Assembly: GCF_000312045.1 (NCBI RefSeq)
Contig: NZ_HE978634.1
Location: forward strand, 489,192 to 553,191
Source: Noviherbaspirillum massiliense JC206
Lineage (GTDB): Bacteria > Pseudomonadota > Gammaproteobacteria > Burkholderiales > Burkholderiaceae_D
Reading direction: 5' to 3'
Length of the DNA stretch: 64,000 nucleotides
Shown here: positions 11,264-20,623 of the stretch, one piece after another
Layout: each line of letters begins with the position of its first letter
Position numbering within the stretch: position 1 is the first letter of the stretch
The notes under the pieces: generated by a model
Databases searched by the model: none
Seen by the model: the letters and a program-made list of their open reading frames with translations, nothing else
Told to the model about the DNA's origin: nothing
Position numbers and translations under genes: made by a program

Positions 11264-11919
11264 ATGACTGGCAGACTTGGTTTCAGGCCGCTTGGCATGA
11301 GCGTGAGGAGTCGATTTACTCTTTATTATTTGGTGACCTAGGTCCCGGAATTTACCCGCTCGATTTCGATCTATTCAACTCCTGCTTTGGCAACCCAGAG
11401 ATCGATCCTCGCTGGCTGCATATCGGCGTATTTGAGTCTCCACCTAATCAACGTCGAAATGGCTGGCTCTACGTATCGTCCGGCTTGTCAAATGCATGGG
11501 AGGCGGAGCAGCCAGATTCAAGCTCATGGTCTGGCCTCGGATTAGAGTTAGTTATCCAATGCAATCAGCAGGCCCCTTGGGCGCTTTCGCTGTTACGCAA
11601 GCTTACTGCTTATCAGCTTCTTCTCAGCGCAGGTCATTTTGGTGACAAACCACTACTGGATTTTTGGGACCGTATGCAGACAGGAGGCCCGGTTGATAGA
11701 GAGTCGAGTGAGTTGCGTGCCCTGCTATTTGCCCCATCTGTCCAGTTTGCCGGAGCACATCAATTACTGTCAGGGCGTTTTGAATTTCTTCAGGTCGTTG
11801 GCATCACGATTGCCGAACTTGAGTACGGTCGAACCAATGGATATGACGAGTTGCATCAAAAATTACTTGCTGCAGGTGCATCTCCGGAAATCGACGCGTT
11901 GAGGATGTCAGTTGTTTGA
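11264..11919 (+). pseudogene. SUFU (suppressor of fused)-domain gene, apparently frameshifted at its start
   Basis: An open frame from 11215 to the stop at 11919 encodes a full SUFU-type domain: WQTWFQAAWHEREE, GPGIYPLDFDLFNSCFG, IDPRWLHIGVFESPP, WLYVSSGLSNAWE, SGLGLELVIQC, ALSLLRKLTAYQLL, LLFAPSVQF and FLQVVGITIAELEYGR. That frame contains no ATG, GTG or TTG before TTG 11485, which lies inside the domain. ATG 11264 lies one base out of phase: restoring one base after ATGAC would give MTxQTWFQAAW. So either a 1-nt deletion has broken the gene, the sequence has an error, or a rare start is used. Bacterial SUFU proteins include immunity proteins of polymorphic toxin systems. Confidence 0.75.
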
Positions 11920-11969
11920 AGTGCTTGGTACCTGACACTATCAGTCCTCGGAAGTGCTTTTGTGAGCTA

Positions 11970-12761
11970 CTACCCTGCCGCCCCATGCGCCGGCGCCGGC
12001 GCCGGCGCCACCACCACCTTCACCTGCGCCTCCTTCAGCACCGTCGACAACGGCTCCGGCGGCCGGGCATCGGTGAACAGCACATCGATCTGCGAAACAT
12101 GCGCCATGCGTACCAGGGCCTGACGGCTGAACTTGTTGCTGTCAGCGGCCAGCCAGACTTCCCGCGACTGCTCGATGATGGTTTGCGCGACCTTGACTTC
12201 GCGCGGGTCGAAGTCGCGCAGGGTGCCGTCGGGTTCGATGCTGGAAATGCCGATGATGCCGATGTCGACCTTGAACTGCCGGATGAAGTCGATCGTGGCT
12301 TCGCCGACGATGCCGCGGTCGGGTCGGCGCACCACGCCGCCGGCCAGGATCACTTCGCTGTGCGGATTGTCGGCGAGGATGGCCGCGACATTCAGGTTGT
12401 TGGTCACCACATGCAGGCCCTGGTGATGGACCAGCGCGCGCGCCACTTCTTCTGTAGTGGTGCCGATGTTGATCAGCAGTGAGCAGCCGGGGCGCACGCG
12501 CGCGGCAACCGTGGCGGCGATGCGGCGCTTGGCGTCGGCATGCAGGAGCTGGCGCTGGCGGTAATCGATGTTTTCCACCGACGAAGGCAGGCCGACGCCG
12601 CCGTGATAGCGCGCCAGCAGCTTTGCCTCTTCCATCTGCTTCAGATCCCGCCGCACCGTCTGGGGCGTGACGTCCAGCGCCCGCGCCAGTTCTTCCACTG
12701 AGATCGTCAGCTGCTGCTGCACGAAGCCGAGCAGTTTTCGTTGCCTTGGGTTAAGAATCAT
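11970..12761 (-). CDS. glpR: DeoR-family glycerol repressor GlpR
   Basis: 263 residues. The N-terminal winged helix (NPRQRKLLGFVQQQLTISVEEL, LDVTPQTVRRDLKQMEE) is the DeoR signature. The C-terminal sugar-phosphate-binding domain shows LLINIGTTTEEVARAL, VTNNLNVAAIL, EVILAGGVVR and DIGIIGISSI, matching GlpR proteins that release DNA when glycerol 3-phosphate binds. The C-terminus is Ala/Pro-rich (APAPAPAHGAAG). It is divergent from glpD and probably represses the glp genes through the direct repeats at 12780-12796. Confidence 0.9.
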   Translation of the reverse strand: MILNPRQRKLLGFVQQQLTISVEELARALDVTPQTVRRDLKQMEEAKLLARYHGGVGLPSSVENIDYRQRQLLHADAKRRIAATVAARVRPGCSLLINIGTTTEEVARALVHHQGLHVVTNNLNVAAILADNPHSEVILAGGVVRRPDRGIVGEATIDFIRQFKVDIGIIGISSIEPDGTLRDFDPREVKVAQTIIEQSREVWLAADSNKFSRQALVRMAHVSQIDVLFTDARPPEPLSTVLKEAQVKVVVAPAPAPAHGAAG

Positions 12762-12779
12762 GCCTCACCTGACTGCAAA

Positions 12780-12796
12780 ACGAACAAAAACGAACA
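12780..12796. promoter_or_regulatory. Putative GlpR operator half-sites
   Basis: ACGAACA occurs twice, at 12780-12786 and 12790-12796, ten bases apart, so on one face of the helix. ACGAACA/TGTTCGT matches the core of GlpR half-sites known from enterobacteria. They lie in the glpR-glpD intergenic region, where autorepression and glpD repression would occur. Confidence 0.6.
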
Positions 12797-12820
12797 ATAT
12801 CAAACAAAGTAATTGTTGAT

Positions 12821-12850
12821 TTGATTTCTTATTTTGTCGTATCGTATGCT
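12821..12850 (+). promoter_or_regulatory. Possible glpD promoter
   Basis: TTGATT at 12821-12826 and TATGCT at 12845-12850 are separated by 18 bases, just after the GlpR half-sites. The matches to sigma-70 boxes are partial, so this is tentative. Confidence 0.35.
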
Positions 12851-12895
12851 TGTCTAAATGCTAATTCAATCTTAGTTCTCTTACGGCGCAATCCG

Positions 12896-14452
12896 ATGGA
12901 ACAGGCATCCGGAACGATCGAATGCGATCTGCTGGTCGTCGGCGGCGGCATCAATGGCGCCGGGATTGCGCGCGACGCGGCCGGGCGCGGCCTGTCGGTG
13001 GTCCTGTGCGAGAAGGATGATCTCGCTTCGCATACTTCTTCTGCCTCCACCAAGCTGATCCATGGCGGCCTGCGCTATCTCGAACATTACGAATTCCGCC
13101 TGGTGCGCAAGGCTCTGATCGAGCGCGAAGTCCTGCTGCGCTCGGCGCCGCACATCATGCGGCCCTTGCGCTTCGTGATGCCGCATGACCAAGGCCAGCG
13201 CCCTGGCTGGATGATACGCGCCGGCCTGTTCCTGTACGACAGCCTTGCGCGGCGCGAACTGCTGCCGGCATCGCAAGGCGTCGACCTGCGCCGCCATGGT
13301 GCCGGCAAGCCGCTGAAAAAGGCCTATACCCGCGGCTTCGCCTATTCCGACGGCTGGGTCGACGATGCGCGGTTGGTGGTGCTGAATGCGATGGATGCTG
13401 CGGAAAAGGGAGCGCTGGTCCTGACCCGGACACAGTGCGAAGCGGCAGCGCCGCAAGACGGCTTCTGGCATGCGACCCTGCGCAAGCCCGACAGCCGGGC
13501 TATGCAGGTGCGGGCGCGCTGCATGGTGAATGCAACCGGACCCTGGGCTGCGGGATTCCGGCAGGCGGCAACCGGGCAGGCTTCGAGCCAGACATTGCGC
13601 CTGATCAAGGGTAGCCATATTGTGGTCAGGTGCCTGTTCGACCATCCTTATGCGTACATCTTCCAGCACCCGGACGGGCGCATCGTATTCGCAATTCCGT
13701 ATGAGCGCGATTTCACCCTGATCGGCACCACCGATGTCGATTATGAGGGCGATCCCGACCAGGTGGTGATCGACCAGGAGGAAACGGCCTACCTGTGCGA
13801 GCTGACGAATCACTATTTCGAGAGACCTCTCACGCCCGCCGATGTGGTGTGGTCGTATTCCGGCGTGCGCCCCCTAGTGGAGGACGAAGCTGCCGACGCG
13901 TCGGAAGTCACCCGCGATTACCGGCTTGAATTCGAGGACCGTGGCGCACCGCTGCTGTCGGTATTCGGCGGGAAGATCACCACCTTCCGCAAGCTGGCGG
14001 AGGAAGCAGTCGACATGCTGGCCCCGGCGCTCGGCAATCGCCAAGGCGGCTGGACCGGGAATGCCTGCCTGCCTGGCGGTGATGTGTTCGGGCCGCAGCC
14101 ATCCAACCGGGCGGTGCTCGAATTCGAGCGCTTCGTGCAGGACCTGCAGCAAAAATATGCCTGGATTGCGCCGCAGCTGGTCGAGCGATATGCCCGCGCT
14201 TACGGTACGCGAGTCGACAAGCTGCTCGCGGGCCGCTCAAGCATGGAAGACATGGAAGAGGAAATCGCGCCGGGACTGTTTGCCGTCGAGGTTGATTATC
14301 TGATGCGCCATGAATGGGTGCTGACTGCGGCCGACATTCTGTGGCGCCGCTCCAAGCTGGGCCTGCATCTGCCGCGAGGAGCCGAAGAAAAACTGGAAGC
14401 ATGGATGGCGGCAAGCCGCGCTGTGGCCAGCGTGCCGTCCGGCACAAGTTGA
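12896..14452 (+). CDS. glpD: FAD-dependent glycerol-3-phosphate dehydrogenase
   Basis: 518 residues from ATG 12896; a 25-codon in-frame extension would run into the promoter region. The FAD-binding motif CDLLVVGGGINGAGIARDAAGRG is at residues about 10-32, followed by the GlpD signature HTSSASTKLIHGGLRYLE. Later blocks VNATGPWAAGF, LIKGSHIVV, TLIGTTDVDYEGDP and FGGKITTFRKLAEEA are all diagnostic. It oxidises glycerol 3-phosphate to dihydroxyacetone phosphate at the inner membrane and passes electrons to quinone. It is the first gene of a likely glpD-S-T-P-Q-U-V operon; the next gene begins 35 bp downstream. Confidence 0.96.
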   Translation: MEQASGTIECDLLVVGGGINGAGIARDAAGRGLSVVLCEKDDLASHTSSASTKLIHGGLRYLEHYEFRLVRKALIEREVLLRSAPHIMRPLRFVMPHDQGQRPGWMIRAGLFLYDSLARRELLPASQGVDLRRHGAGKPLKKAYTRGFAYSDGWVDDARLVVLNAMDAAEKGALVLTRTQCEAAAPQDGFWHATLRKPDSRAMQVRARCMVNATGPWAAGFRQAATGQASSQTLRLIKGSHIVVRCLFDHPYAYIFQHPDGRIVFAIPYERDFTLIGTTDVDYEGDPDQVVIDQEETAYLCELTNHYFERPLTPADVVWSYSGVRPLVEDEAADASEVTRDYRLEFEDRGAPLLSVFGGKITTFRKLAEEAVDMLAPALGNRQGGWTGNACLPGGDVFGPQPSNRAVLEFERFVQDLQQKYAWIAPQLVERYARAYGTRVDKLLAGRSSMEDMEEEIAPGLFAVEVDYLMRHEWVLTAADILWRRSKLGLHLPRGAEEKLEAWMAASRAVASVPSGTS

Positions 14453-14487
14453 AGCAGTGCGTGCAACACGATTCTGGGAGGAAGAGA

Positions 14488-15588
14488 GTGCGCCTGGCCT
14501 TACACGACATCAGCAAGAAACACGGCGCTGAAGATCATCTTTATCCGATGTCGCTGGAACTCATGCCCGGCGCCATCAATGTCCTGCTCGGGCCGACGCA
14601 GGCGGGAAAGACTTCGCTGATGCGCATCATGGCCGGCCTAGACCGCCCGAGCACTGGCCGGGTGCTGGCCGACGGCCAGGACGTTACCGGCGTGCCGGTG
14701 CGCGAGCGCAAGCTCGCCATGGTGTACCAGCAGTTCATCAACTATCCCTCCATGACGGTGTTCGACAATATCGCCTCGCCGCTGCGCATCCAGGGCATTC
14801 CCGAAGCACAGGTCCGAATCCGCGTCGCCGCCATGGCCGAGCGGCTGCATATCGCGCCCTTCCTGCAGCGCCTGCCGGCCGAACTCTCGGGGGGACAGCA
14901 GCAGCGCACCGCACTGGCGCGGGCCCTGATCAAGGACGCCTCGCTGCTCCTGCTCGACGAGCCGCTTGTCAACCTGGATTACAAGCTGCGCGAGGAGTTG
15001 CGCGAAGAACTGGCCGAGCTGTTCGCCGAAGGCCGGACCACCGTCGTCTATGCCACCACCGAGCCGCTGGAAGCCTTGCAGCTGGGCGGCTACACTGCCG
15101 TCCTTTCCGAAGGACGGCTGCTGCAATATGGCAGAACGCTCGATGTGTTCCATGCCCCGGGTTCGATCGAGGCAGCGCGCGTGTTCAGCGATCCGCCGAT
15201 CAATCTCATTCCGGCAAGCCTGGAGACGAATGGCCTGGCGCACGCCGGCGCGGGCCTTGCCCTTCCCCTGACGGCGGACCAGCGCGCGCGCGCCAGCGGG
15301 CACCGGAGCCTGACGCTGGGACTGCGTGCGCACAGCTTGCGCAGCGAGCGCATGCATGCGGATGATTTTCCGATCGAGGTGGAAGTCGCCCTCTCGGAGA
15401 TCAGCGGCTCGGAAACCTATGTGCACATGCATCGCGACAGCCTTTCGCTGGTCGCTCAGCTGACGGGCGTGCATGACATCGCGCTCGGTGAGCGTTGCAC
15501 CATGTACTGCCGGCCGGAAGAAATATTTCTGTATACGGCGGAAGGCGCCCTGCTGTTCGCGCCGCATCAGCCAGCAGCGGGGGCCTGA
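14488..15588 (+). CDS. glpS: Glycerol ABC importer, ATP-binding subunit GlpS
   Basis: 366 residues from a GTG start with GGGAGGAA upstream; an in-frame extension into glpD has no good start signal. Walker A is GPTQAGKTS (residues about 35-43), the signature LSGGQQQR is canonical, and Walker B LLLLDEPLVNLD has the catalytic Glu. The switch His is missing: the H-loop reads VVYATTEPLEAL with Thr in its place. The C-terminal TOBE-like domain is present. Order and content match the glycerol importer GlpSTPQUV described in Rhizobium leguminosarum. It pairs with GlpT, whose next ATG is two bases after the stop. Confidence 0.88.
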   Translation: MRLALHDISKKHGAEDHLYPMSLELMPGAINVLLGPTQAGKTSLMRIMAGLDRPSTGRVLADGQDVTGVPVRERKLAMVYQQFINYPSMTVFDNIASPLRIQGIPEAQVRIRVAAMAERLHIAPFLQRLPAELSGGQQQRTALARALIKDASLLLLDEPLVNLDYKLREELREELAELFAEGRTTVVYATTEPLEALQLGGYTAVLSEGRLLQYGRTLDVFHAPGSIEAARVFSDPPINLIPASLETNGLAHAGAGLALPLTADQRARASGHRSLTLGLRAHSLRSERMHADDFPIEVEVALSEISGSETYVHMHRDSLSLVAQLTGVHDIALGERCTMYCRPEEIFLYTAEGALLFAPHQPAAGA

Positions 15589-15590
15589 CC

Positions 15591-16682
15591 ATGGCTCGCA
15601 TCGATCTGGTCGACCTCGCCCATTCCTACAAGCCGAACCGGGCAGAGCCTCAGGATTACGCACTGCAGCCGATGAACATCCGCTGGGATGATGGCGGCGC
15701 CTACGCCTTGCTCGGACCATCCGGCTGCGGCAAGACGACACTGCTCAACATCATCTCCGGCCTTGTCAGGCCCTCGCAAGGCCGGGTGCTGTTTGACGGC
15801 CGGGACGTGACCGACTTGCCCCCGGAGACACGCAACATCGCTCAAGTGTTCCAGTTTCCCGTTATCTACGACACGATGTCGGTGTTCGACAATCTCGCCT
15901 TCCCGCTGCGCAACCGCGGCTGGAAGGAAGCCGAGATCCGCAAGCGCGTCGAGCAGGTGGCAAACATGCTGGAGCTGTCGGGGGAGTTGAAGTACCGGGC
16001 CAGCGGCCTGCCGGCCGATGCCAAGCAAAAGATTTCCCTCGGGCGCGGGCTGGTGCGCCCGGATGTGGCGGCGGTGCTGTTCGACGAGCCGCTGACGGTG
16101 ATCGATCCGCATCTGAAATGGCTGCTGCGGCGCAAGCTGAAAGAAATCCACCATGAGCTGAAGCTGTCGCTGCTGTATGTGACGCATGACCAGGTTGAAG
16201 CCCTGACCTTTGCCGACAAGGTGGTGGTGATGACAAGCGGTGAAGTGGTCCAGGTGGGGACCGCGCAGGAATTGTTCGAAGCGCCGGCGCATACCTTCGT
16301 CGGCTATTTCATTGGCAATCCTGGCATGAACCTGCTGCCCTGCACGGTGCAGGATGGAATGGCGCGCATCGCCGGCGCGGCACCCATCGCCCTTTCACTA
16401 GAAGCAAAGGCCGCGCTCACCGGCGCAGGCGGCAAGCTCACCCTCGGCATCCGTCCGGAGTTCGTGGAGTGCCTTGCCTCGCAACAGGCGGATGCGGTGG
16501 AAGCGGCGGTGCTTGCGCTGCGGGATCTCGGCGTCTATCAGCTCGGCGAATTCCGGATCGGCTCGCAGACGGTGGTGGCCAAGATCCGGTCTCCGGTGCA
16601 GGCAGCAGCCGGCGCTCCGGCCTGGCTGCGCTTTCCGCCGGAACGTACCCTGTACTACCTCAACGACCAGCGGGTGGCCTAA
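15591..16682 (+). CDS. glpT: Glycerol ABC importer, ATP-binding subunit GlpT
   Basis: 363 residues. Walker A GPSGCGKTT, Q-loop VFQFPVIYDTMS, Walker B VLFDEPLTVID and a normal H-loop LYVTHDQVEAL are present. The ABC signature is not LSGGQ but reads GLPADAKQKISLGRGL, which I recall as normal for this subunit family. A C-terminal TOBE-like domain follows (GIRPEFVECL). With GlpS it would form a heterodimer with one complete ATP site (GlpT Walker/His plus GlpS signature) and one degenerate site. This is not the glycerol-3-phosphate exchanger also called GlpT. Confidence 0.88.
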   Translation: MARIDLVDLAHSYKPNRAEPQDYALQPMNIRWDDGGAYALLGPSGCGKTTLLNIISGLVRPSQGRVLFDGRDVTDLPPETRNIAQVFQFPVIYDTMSVFDNLAFPLRNRGWKEAEIRKRVEQVANMLELSGELKYRASGLPADAKQKISLGRGLVRPDVAAVLFDEPLTVIDPHLKWLLRRKLKEIHHELKLSLLYVTHDQVEALTFADKVVVMTSGEVVQVGTAQELFEAPAHTFVGYFIGNPGMNLLPCTVQDGMARIAGAAPIALSLEAKAALTGAGGKLTLGIRPEFVECLASQQADAVEAAVLALRDLGVYQLGEFRIGSQTVVAKIRSPVQAAAGAPAWLRFPPERTLYYLNDQRVA

Positions 16683-16683
16683 G

Positions 16684-17549
<866 letters not shown>

Positions 17550-17553
<4 letters not shown>

Positions 17554-18356
17554 TGAAGCGACGCTGGACCGGGCCGGTGCTGGTGGTTTATCTGATCCTG
17601 GCGCTGTTGCCGATCTACTGGCTGCTCAACATGGCCGTCAAGACCAATGAAGAGATTACCGGCGCGCTCACCCTGATACCCGAGCATTTTACGCTGGATA
17701 ACTTCAAGGTGATATTCACCGATCCCTCCTGGTATGACGGCTACGTCAATTCCATGATTTATGTCGTGATCAACATGCTGCTGTCGGTGGCAGTGGCGCT
17801 GCCGGCGGCGTATGCGTTTTCGCGCTATTCCTTCCTCGGGGATCACCACCTGTTTTTCTGGCTGCTGACGAACCGGATGACGCCTCCGGCGGTTTTTTTG
17901 CTGCCCTTCTTTCAGCTGTATTCGACCATCGGGCTGATGGATACCCATATCGCTGTGGCGCTGGCGCACATGCTGTTCAATGTGCCGCTTGCGGTTTGGA
18001 TACTCGAAGGCTTCATGTCGGGAATTCCGAAGGAGATCGATGAAACGGCGTATATCGACGGCTACAGCTTCCCGCGCTTCTTCATCAGGATTTTCCTTCC
18101 GCTGATCAAGTCGGGCATCGGCGTCGCCGCCTTCTTCTGCTTCATGTTCAGCTGGGTTGAGCTGCTGCTGGCACGCACGCTGACTTCGGTTGATGCGAAG
18201 CCGATCGGTGCGGTGATGACGCGCACTGTTTCCGCGGCGGGCATGGACTGGGGCGTGCTGGCGGCGGCGGGCGTGCTCACCATCCTGCCGGGCGCGCTGG
18301 TGATCTGGTTCGTGCGGCATTACATCGCCAAGGGTTTTGCGATGGGGAGGGTCTGA
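17550..18356 (+). CDS. glpQ: Glycerol ABC importer, permease GlpQ
   Basis: 268 residues, six transmembrane segments. The MalG-type EAA loop reads IPKEIDETAYIDGYSFPRFFIRIFLP. The start ATG overlaps the glpP stop as ATGA, which implies coupled translation. It completes the GlpP-GlpQ channel. Inner membrane. The stop is one base before glpU. Not the periplasmic phosphodiesterase also named GlpQ in enterobacteria. Confidence 0.9.
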
Positions 18357-18357
18357 C

Positions 18358-18642
18358 ATGGAAAACGCGTTTGCATGGATGGCCTGGACGCCGCCGGTGG
18401 CAGTGTTTTTCATCGTGATCGTGCTGATGCTGATCGGGATGACGGTCTGGGAATTGAAATCGCCGACGATGGCACGCAAGGGTTTTCTGCCGATTCCGAC
18501 CACCCGGGGCGACCGTTTGTTCATCGGCCTGCTGGTCGCTGCCTATGTGAACCTTGCATGGGCCGGAGTGACCGATCTGCCGCAATGGATCGCGGCGTCG
18601 ATCGGTGTGCTGGTGCTGCTGATTGTGATGCGCTGGGGTTGA
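18358..18642 (+). CDS. glpU: Small membrane protein GlpU (DUF2160)
   Basis: 94 residues from ATG 18358, one base after the glpQ stop. Hydrophobic segments at about 12-33 (VAVFFIVIVLMLIGMTVWEL) and two in the second half (DRLFIGLLVAAYVNLAW, IGVLVLLIVM) predict three membrane spans. Its position between the permease and binding-protein genes and the WMAWTPPVAVFF start match the DUF2160 protein of the rhizobial glycerol importer. Its role in transport is unknown; it may stabilise the channel. Confidence 0.85.
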   Translation: MENAFAWMAWTPPVAVFFIVIVLMLIGMTVWELKSPTMARKGFLPIPTTRGDRLFIGLLVAAYVNLAWAGVTDLPQWIAASIGVLVLLIVMRWG

Positions 18643-18655
18643 CCTGCATCTCGGT

Positions 18656-18684
18656 GCGCGACCGCGTTCTTCCCTCCGTCGCGC
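18656..18684 (+). other. Intercistronic hairpin before glpV
   Basis: GCGCGAC (18656-18662) pairs perfectly with GTCGCGC (18678-18684) across a 15-base loop, with no T run. Such hairpins between permease and binding-protein genes often set different mRNA levels; that role is inferred. Confidence 0.5.
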
Positions 18685-18723
18685 GTCCATCTTGATGGGA
18701 AGGCAAAAAGAAGAGGAGAAGAC

Positions 18724-20448
18724 ATGAAACTACGACTGACAGTACTGGCGGCTGTGGCGATGCTGGTGTCTGGCGCTTCCTGGGCGGACATGCAGGCGGC
18801 CGAGAAGTGGGTGAACCAGGAGTTCCAGCCCTCGACGTTGAACAAGCAGCAGCAGCTGGCGGAAATGAAATGGTTCATCGATGCCGCCAGCAAGCTGAAA
18901 GCGAAGGGCGTCAACGAAATCAACGTGGTATCGGAGACCATCGATACCCATGTCTATGAGTCCAAGACGCTGGCCAAAGCATTCGAGGAAATCACCGGCA
19001 TCAGGGTCAACCATGACATCATCCAGGAAGGCGATGTGGTGGAGAAGCTGCAAACGTCGATGCAGTCGGGCAAAAGCATTTACGACGGGTGGATTTCCGA
19101 CTCCGACCTGATCGGCACCCACTACCGCTACGGCGCCATCATTCCTCTCTCCGATTACATGGCGGGTGAAGGCAAGGAATTTACCAATCCCGGACTGGAT
19201 GTGAAGGATTTCATCGGCACCAGCTTCACTACGGCGCCAGACGGCAAGCTGTACCAGTTGCCGGACCAGCAGTTCGCCAATCTCTACTGGTTCCGGGCCG
19301 ACTGGTTCGCGCGCAAGGACCTTCAGGACAAGTTCAAGGCGAAATATGGTTATGAGCTCGGGGTGCCGCAGAACTGGTCGGCCTATGAGGACATCGCCAA
19401 CTTTTTTACCAATGACGTGAAAGAGATCGATGGCAAGAAAGTCTATGGCCACATGGACTACGGCAAGAAGGATCCTTCGCTCGGCTGGCGCTTTACCGAT
19501 GCCTGGCTGTCGATGGCCGGATCCGCCGACAAGGGCATTCCGAACGGCATGCCGGTTGATGAATGGGGCATCCGCGTGGCGGACGACAAGTGCACGCCAG
19601 TCGGTGCGTCGGTGGCGCGGGGCGGTGCAACCAATTCGCCGGCCGCCGTCTACGCGCTGACCAAGTACATTGACTGGCTCAAGAAATATGCACCGCCGCA
19701 GGCCAGCGGCATGACCTTCTCGGAAGCGGGCCCGGTGCCGGGACAGGGCGATATCGCGCAGCAGATTTTCTGGTACACCGCGTTCACCGCACCAATGACG
19801 AAAGCACCGGCCGTCATCAATCCGGACGGCACGCCGAAGTGGCGCATGGCGCCCGGGCCGCACGGCCCCTACTGGAAAGACGGCATGCAGAACGGATATC
19901 AGGACGTCGGATCCTGGACCTTCTTCAAGTCGACGCCGCCCGAGCGTCGCGCGGCTGCATGGCTGTATGCACAGTTCGTGACTGCCAAGACGGTGTCGCT
20001 GAAGAAGTCGATCGTCGGAGTGACCTTCATCCGCGATTCCGATATCCGTCATGACTACTTTACGAAGAATGCGGCGAAGTATGGCGGCCTGATCGAGTTT
20101 TACCGCAGCCCGGCGCGGGTGGCATGGACACCAACCGGGACGAACGTGCCGGATTATCCGAAGCTGGCACAGCTTTGGTGGAAGAATGTGGCCACGGCGG
20201 TGACGGGGGAAAGGACGCCGCAGGCGGCCATGGATAACCTGGCGGAAGAAATGGATCAGGTGATGGCGCGGCTCCAGCGCGCGGGCATGAAGAATTGCGC
20301 CCCGAAGCTGAACGCGAAAGGCGATCCGAACAAGTGGCTGTCTGACAAGGGCGCGCCCTGGACGAAACTGGCCAATGAGAAGCCGAAAGGCGAGACGATT
20401 GCCTATGACAAGCTGCTGCAGGCCTGGAAGGAAGGCCGGGTGAAGTAA
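18724..20448 (+). CDS. glpV: Glycerol ABC importer, periplasmic binding protein GlpV
   Basis: 574 residues, long for a family 1 solute-binding protein but usual for this glycerol subgroup. The N-terminus is a Sec signal peptide (MKLRLTVLAAVAMLVSGASWA, cleavage near residue 21-22). Landmarks include VSETIDTHVYESKTLAKAFEE, DGWISDSDLIGTHYRYG and QLPDQQFANLYWFRADWF. The start has AGAGGAGA upstream. It would deliver glycerol to GlpP/GlpQ in the periplasm. It is the last gene of the glp operon. The glycerol specificity rests on synteny with GlpSTPQUV and on glpK/glpD being alongside. Confidence 0.88.
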   Translation: MKLRLTVLAAVAMLVSGASWADMQAAEKWVNQEFQPSTLNKQQQLAEMKWFIDAASKLKAKGVNEINVVSETIDTHVYESKTLAKAFEEITGIRVNHDIIQEGDVVEKLQTSMQSGKSIYDGWISDSDLIGTHYRYGAIIPLSDYMAGEGKEFTNPGLDVKDFIGTSFTTAPDGKLYQLPDQQFANLYWFRADWFARKDLQDKFKAKYGYELGVPQNWSAYEDIANFFTNDVKEIDGKKVYGHMDYGKKDPSLGWRFTDAWLSMAGSADKGIPNGMPVDEWGIRVADDKCTPVGASVARGGATNSPAAVYALTKYIDWLKKYAPPQASGMTFSEAGPVPGQGDIAQQIFWYTAFTAPMTKAPAVINPDGTPKWRMAPGPHGPYWKDGMQNGYQDVGSWTFFKSTPPERRAAAWLYAQFVTAKTVSLKKSIVGVTFIRDSDIRHDYFTKNAAKYGGLIEFYRSPARVAWTPTGTNVPDYPKLAQLWWKNVATAVTGERTPQAAMDNLAEEMDQVMARLQRAGMKNCAPKLNAKGDPNKWLSDKGAPWTKLANEKPKGETIAYDKLLQAWKEGRVK

Positions 20449-20623
20449 TCCGGGCTTGGTGGCTCCGCCGGTATGCAGCTTTGCCGGCGATCCTGGAAAG
20501 GTTTTCCGACAAGACTCCGGTTTAACCCCCTTCCCTCTGCAAGGGTGGGGCTATGCCCGCTTTCCTTTCTTGACAAGGTATGCCTGCTGGTTGGCTTGCT
20601 TCAGCCGCCGGGCGTACCTGCAT

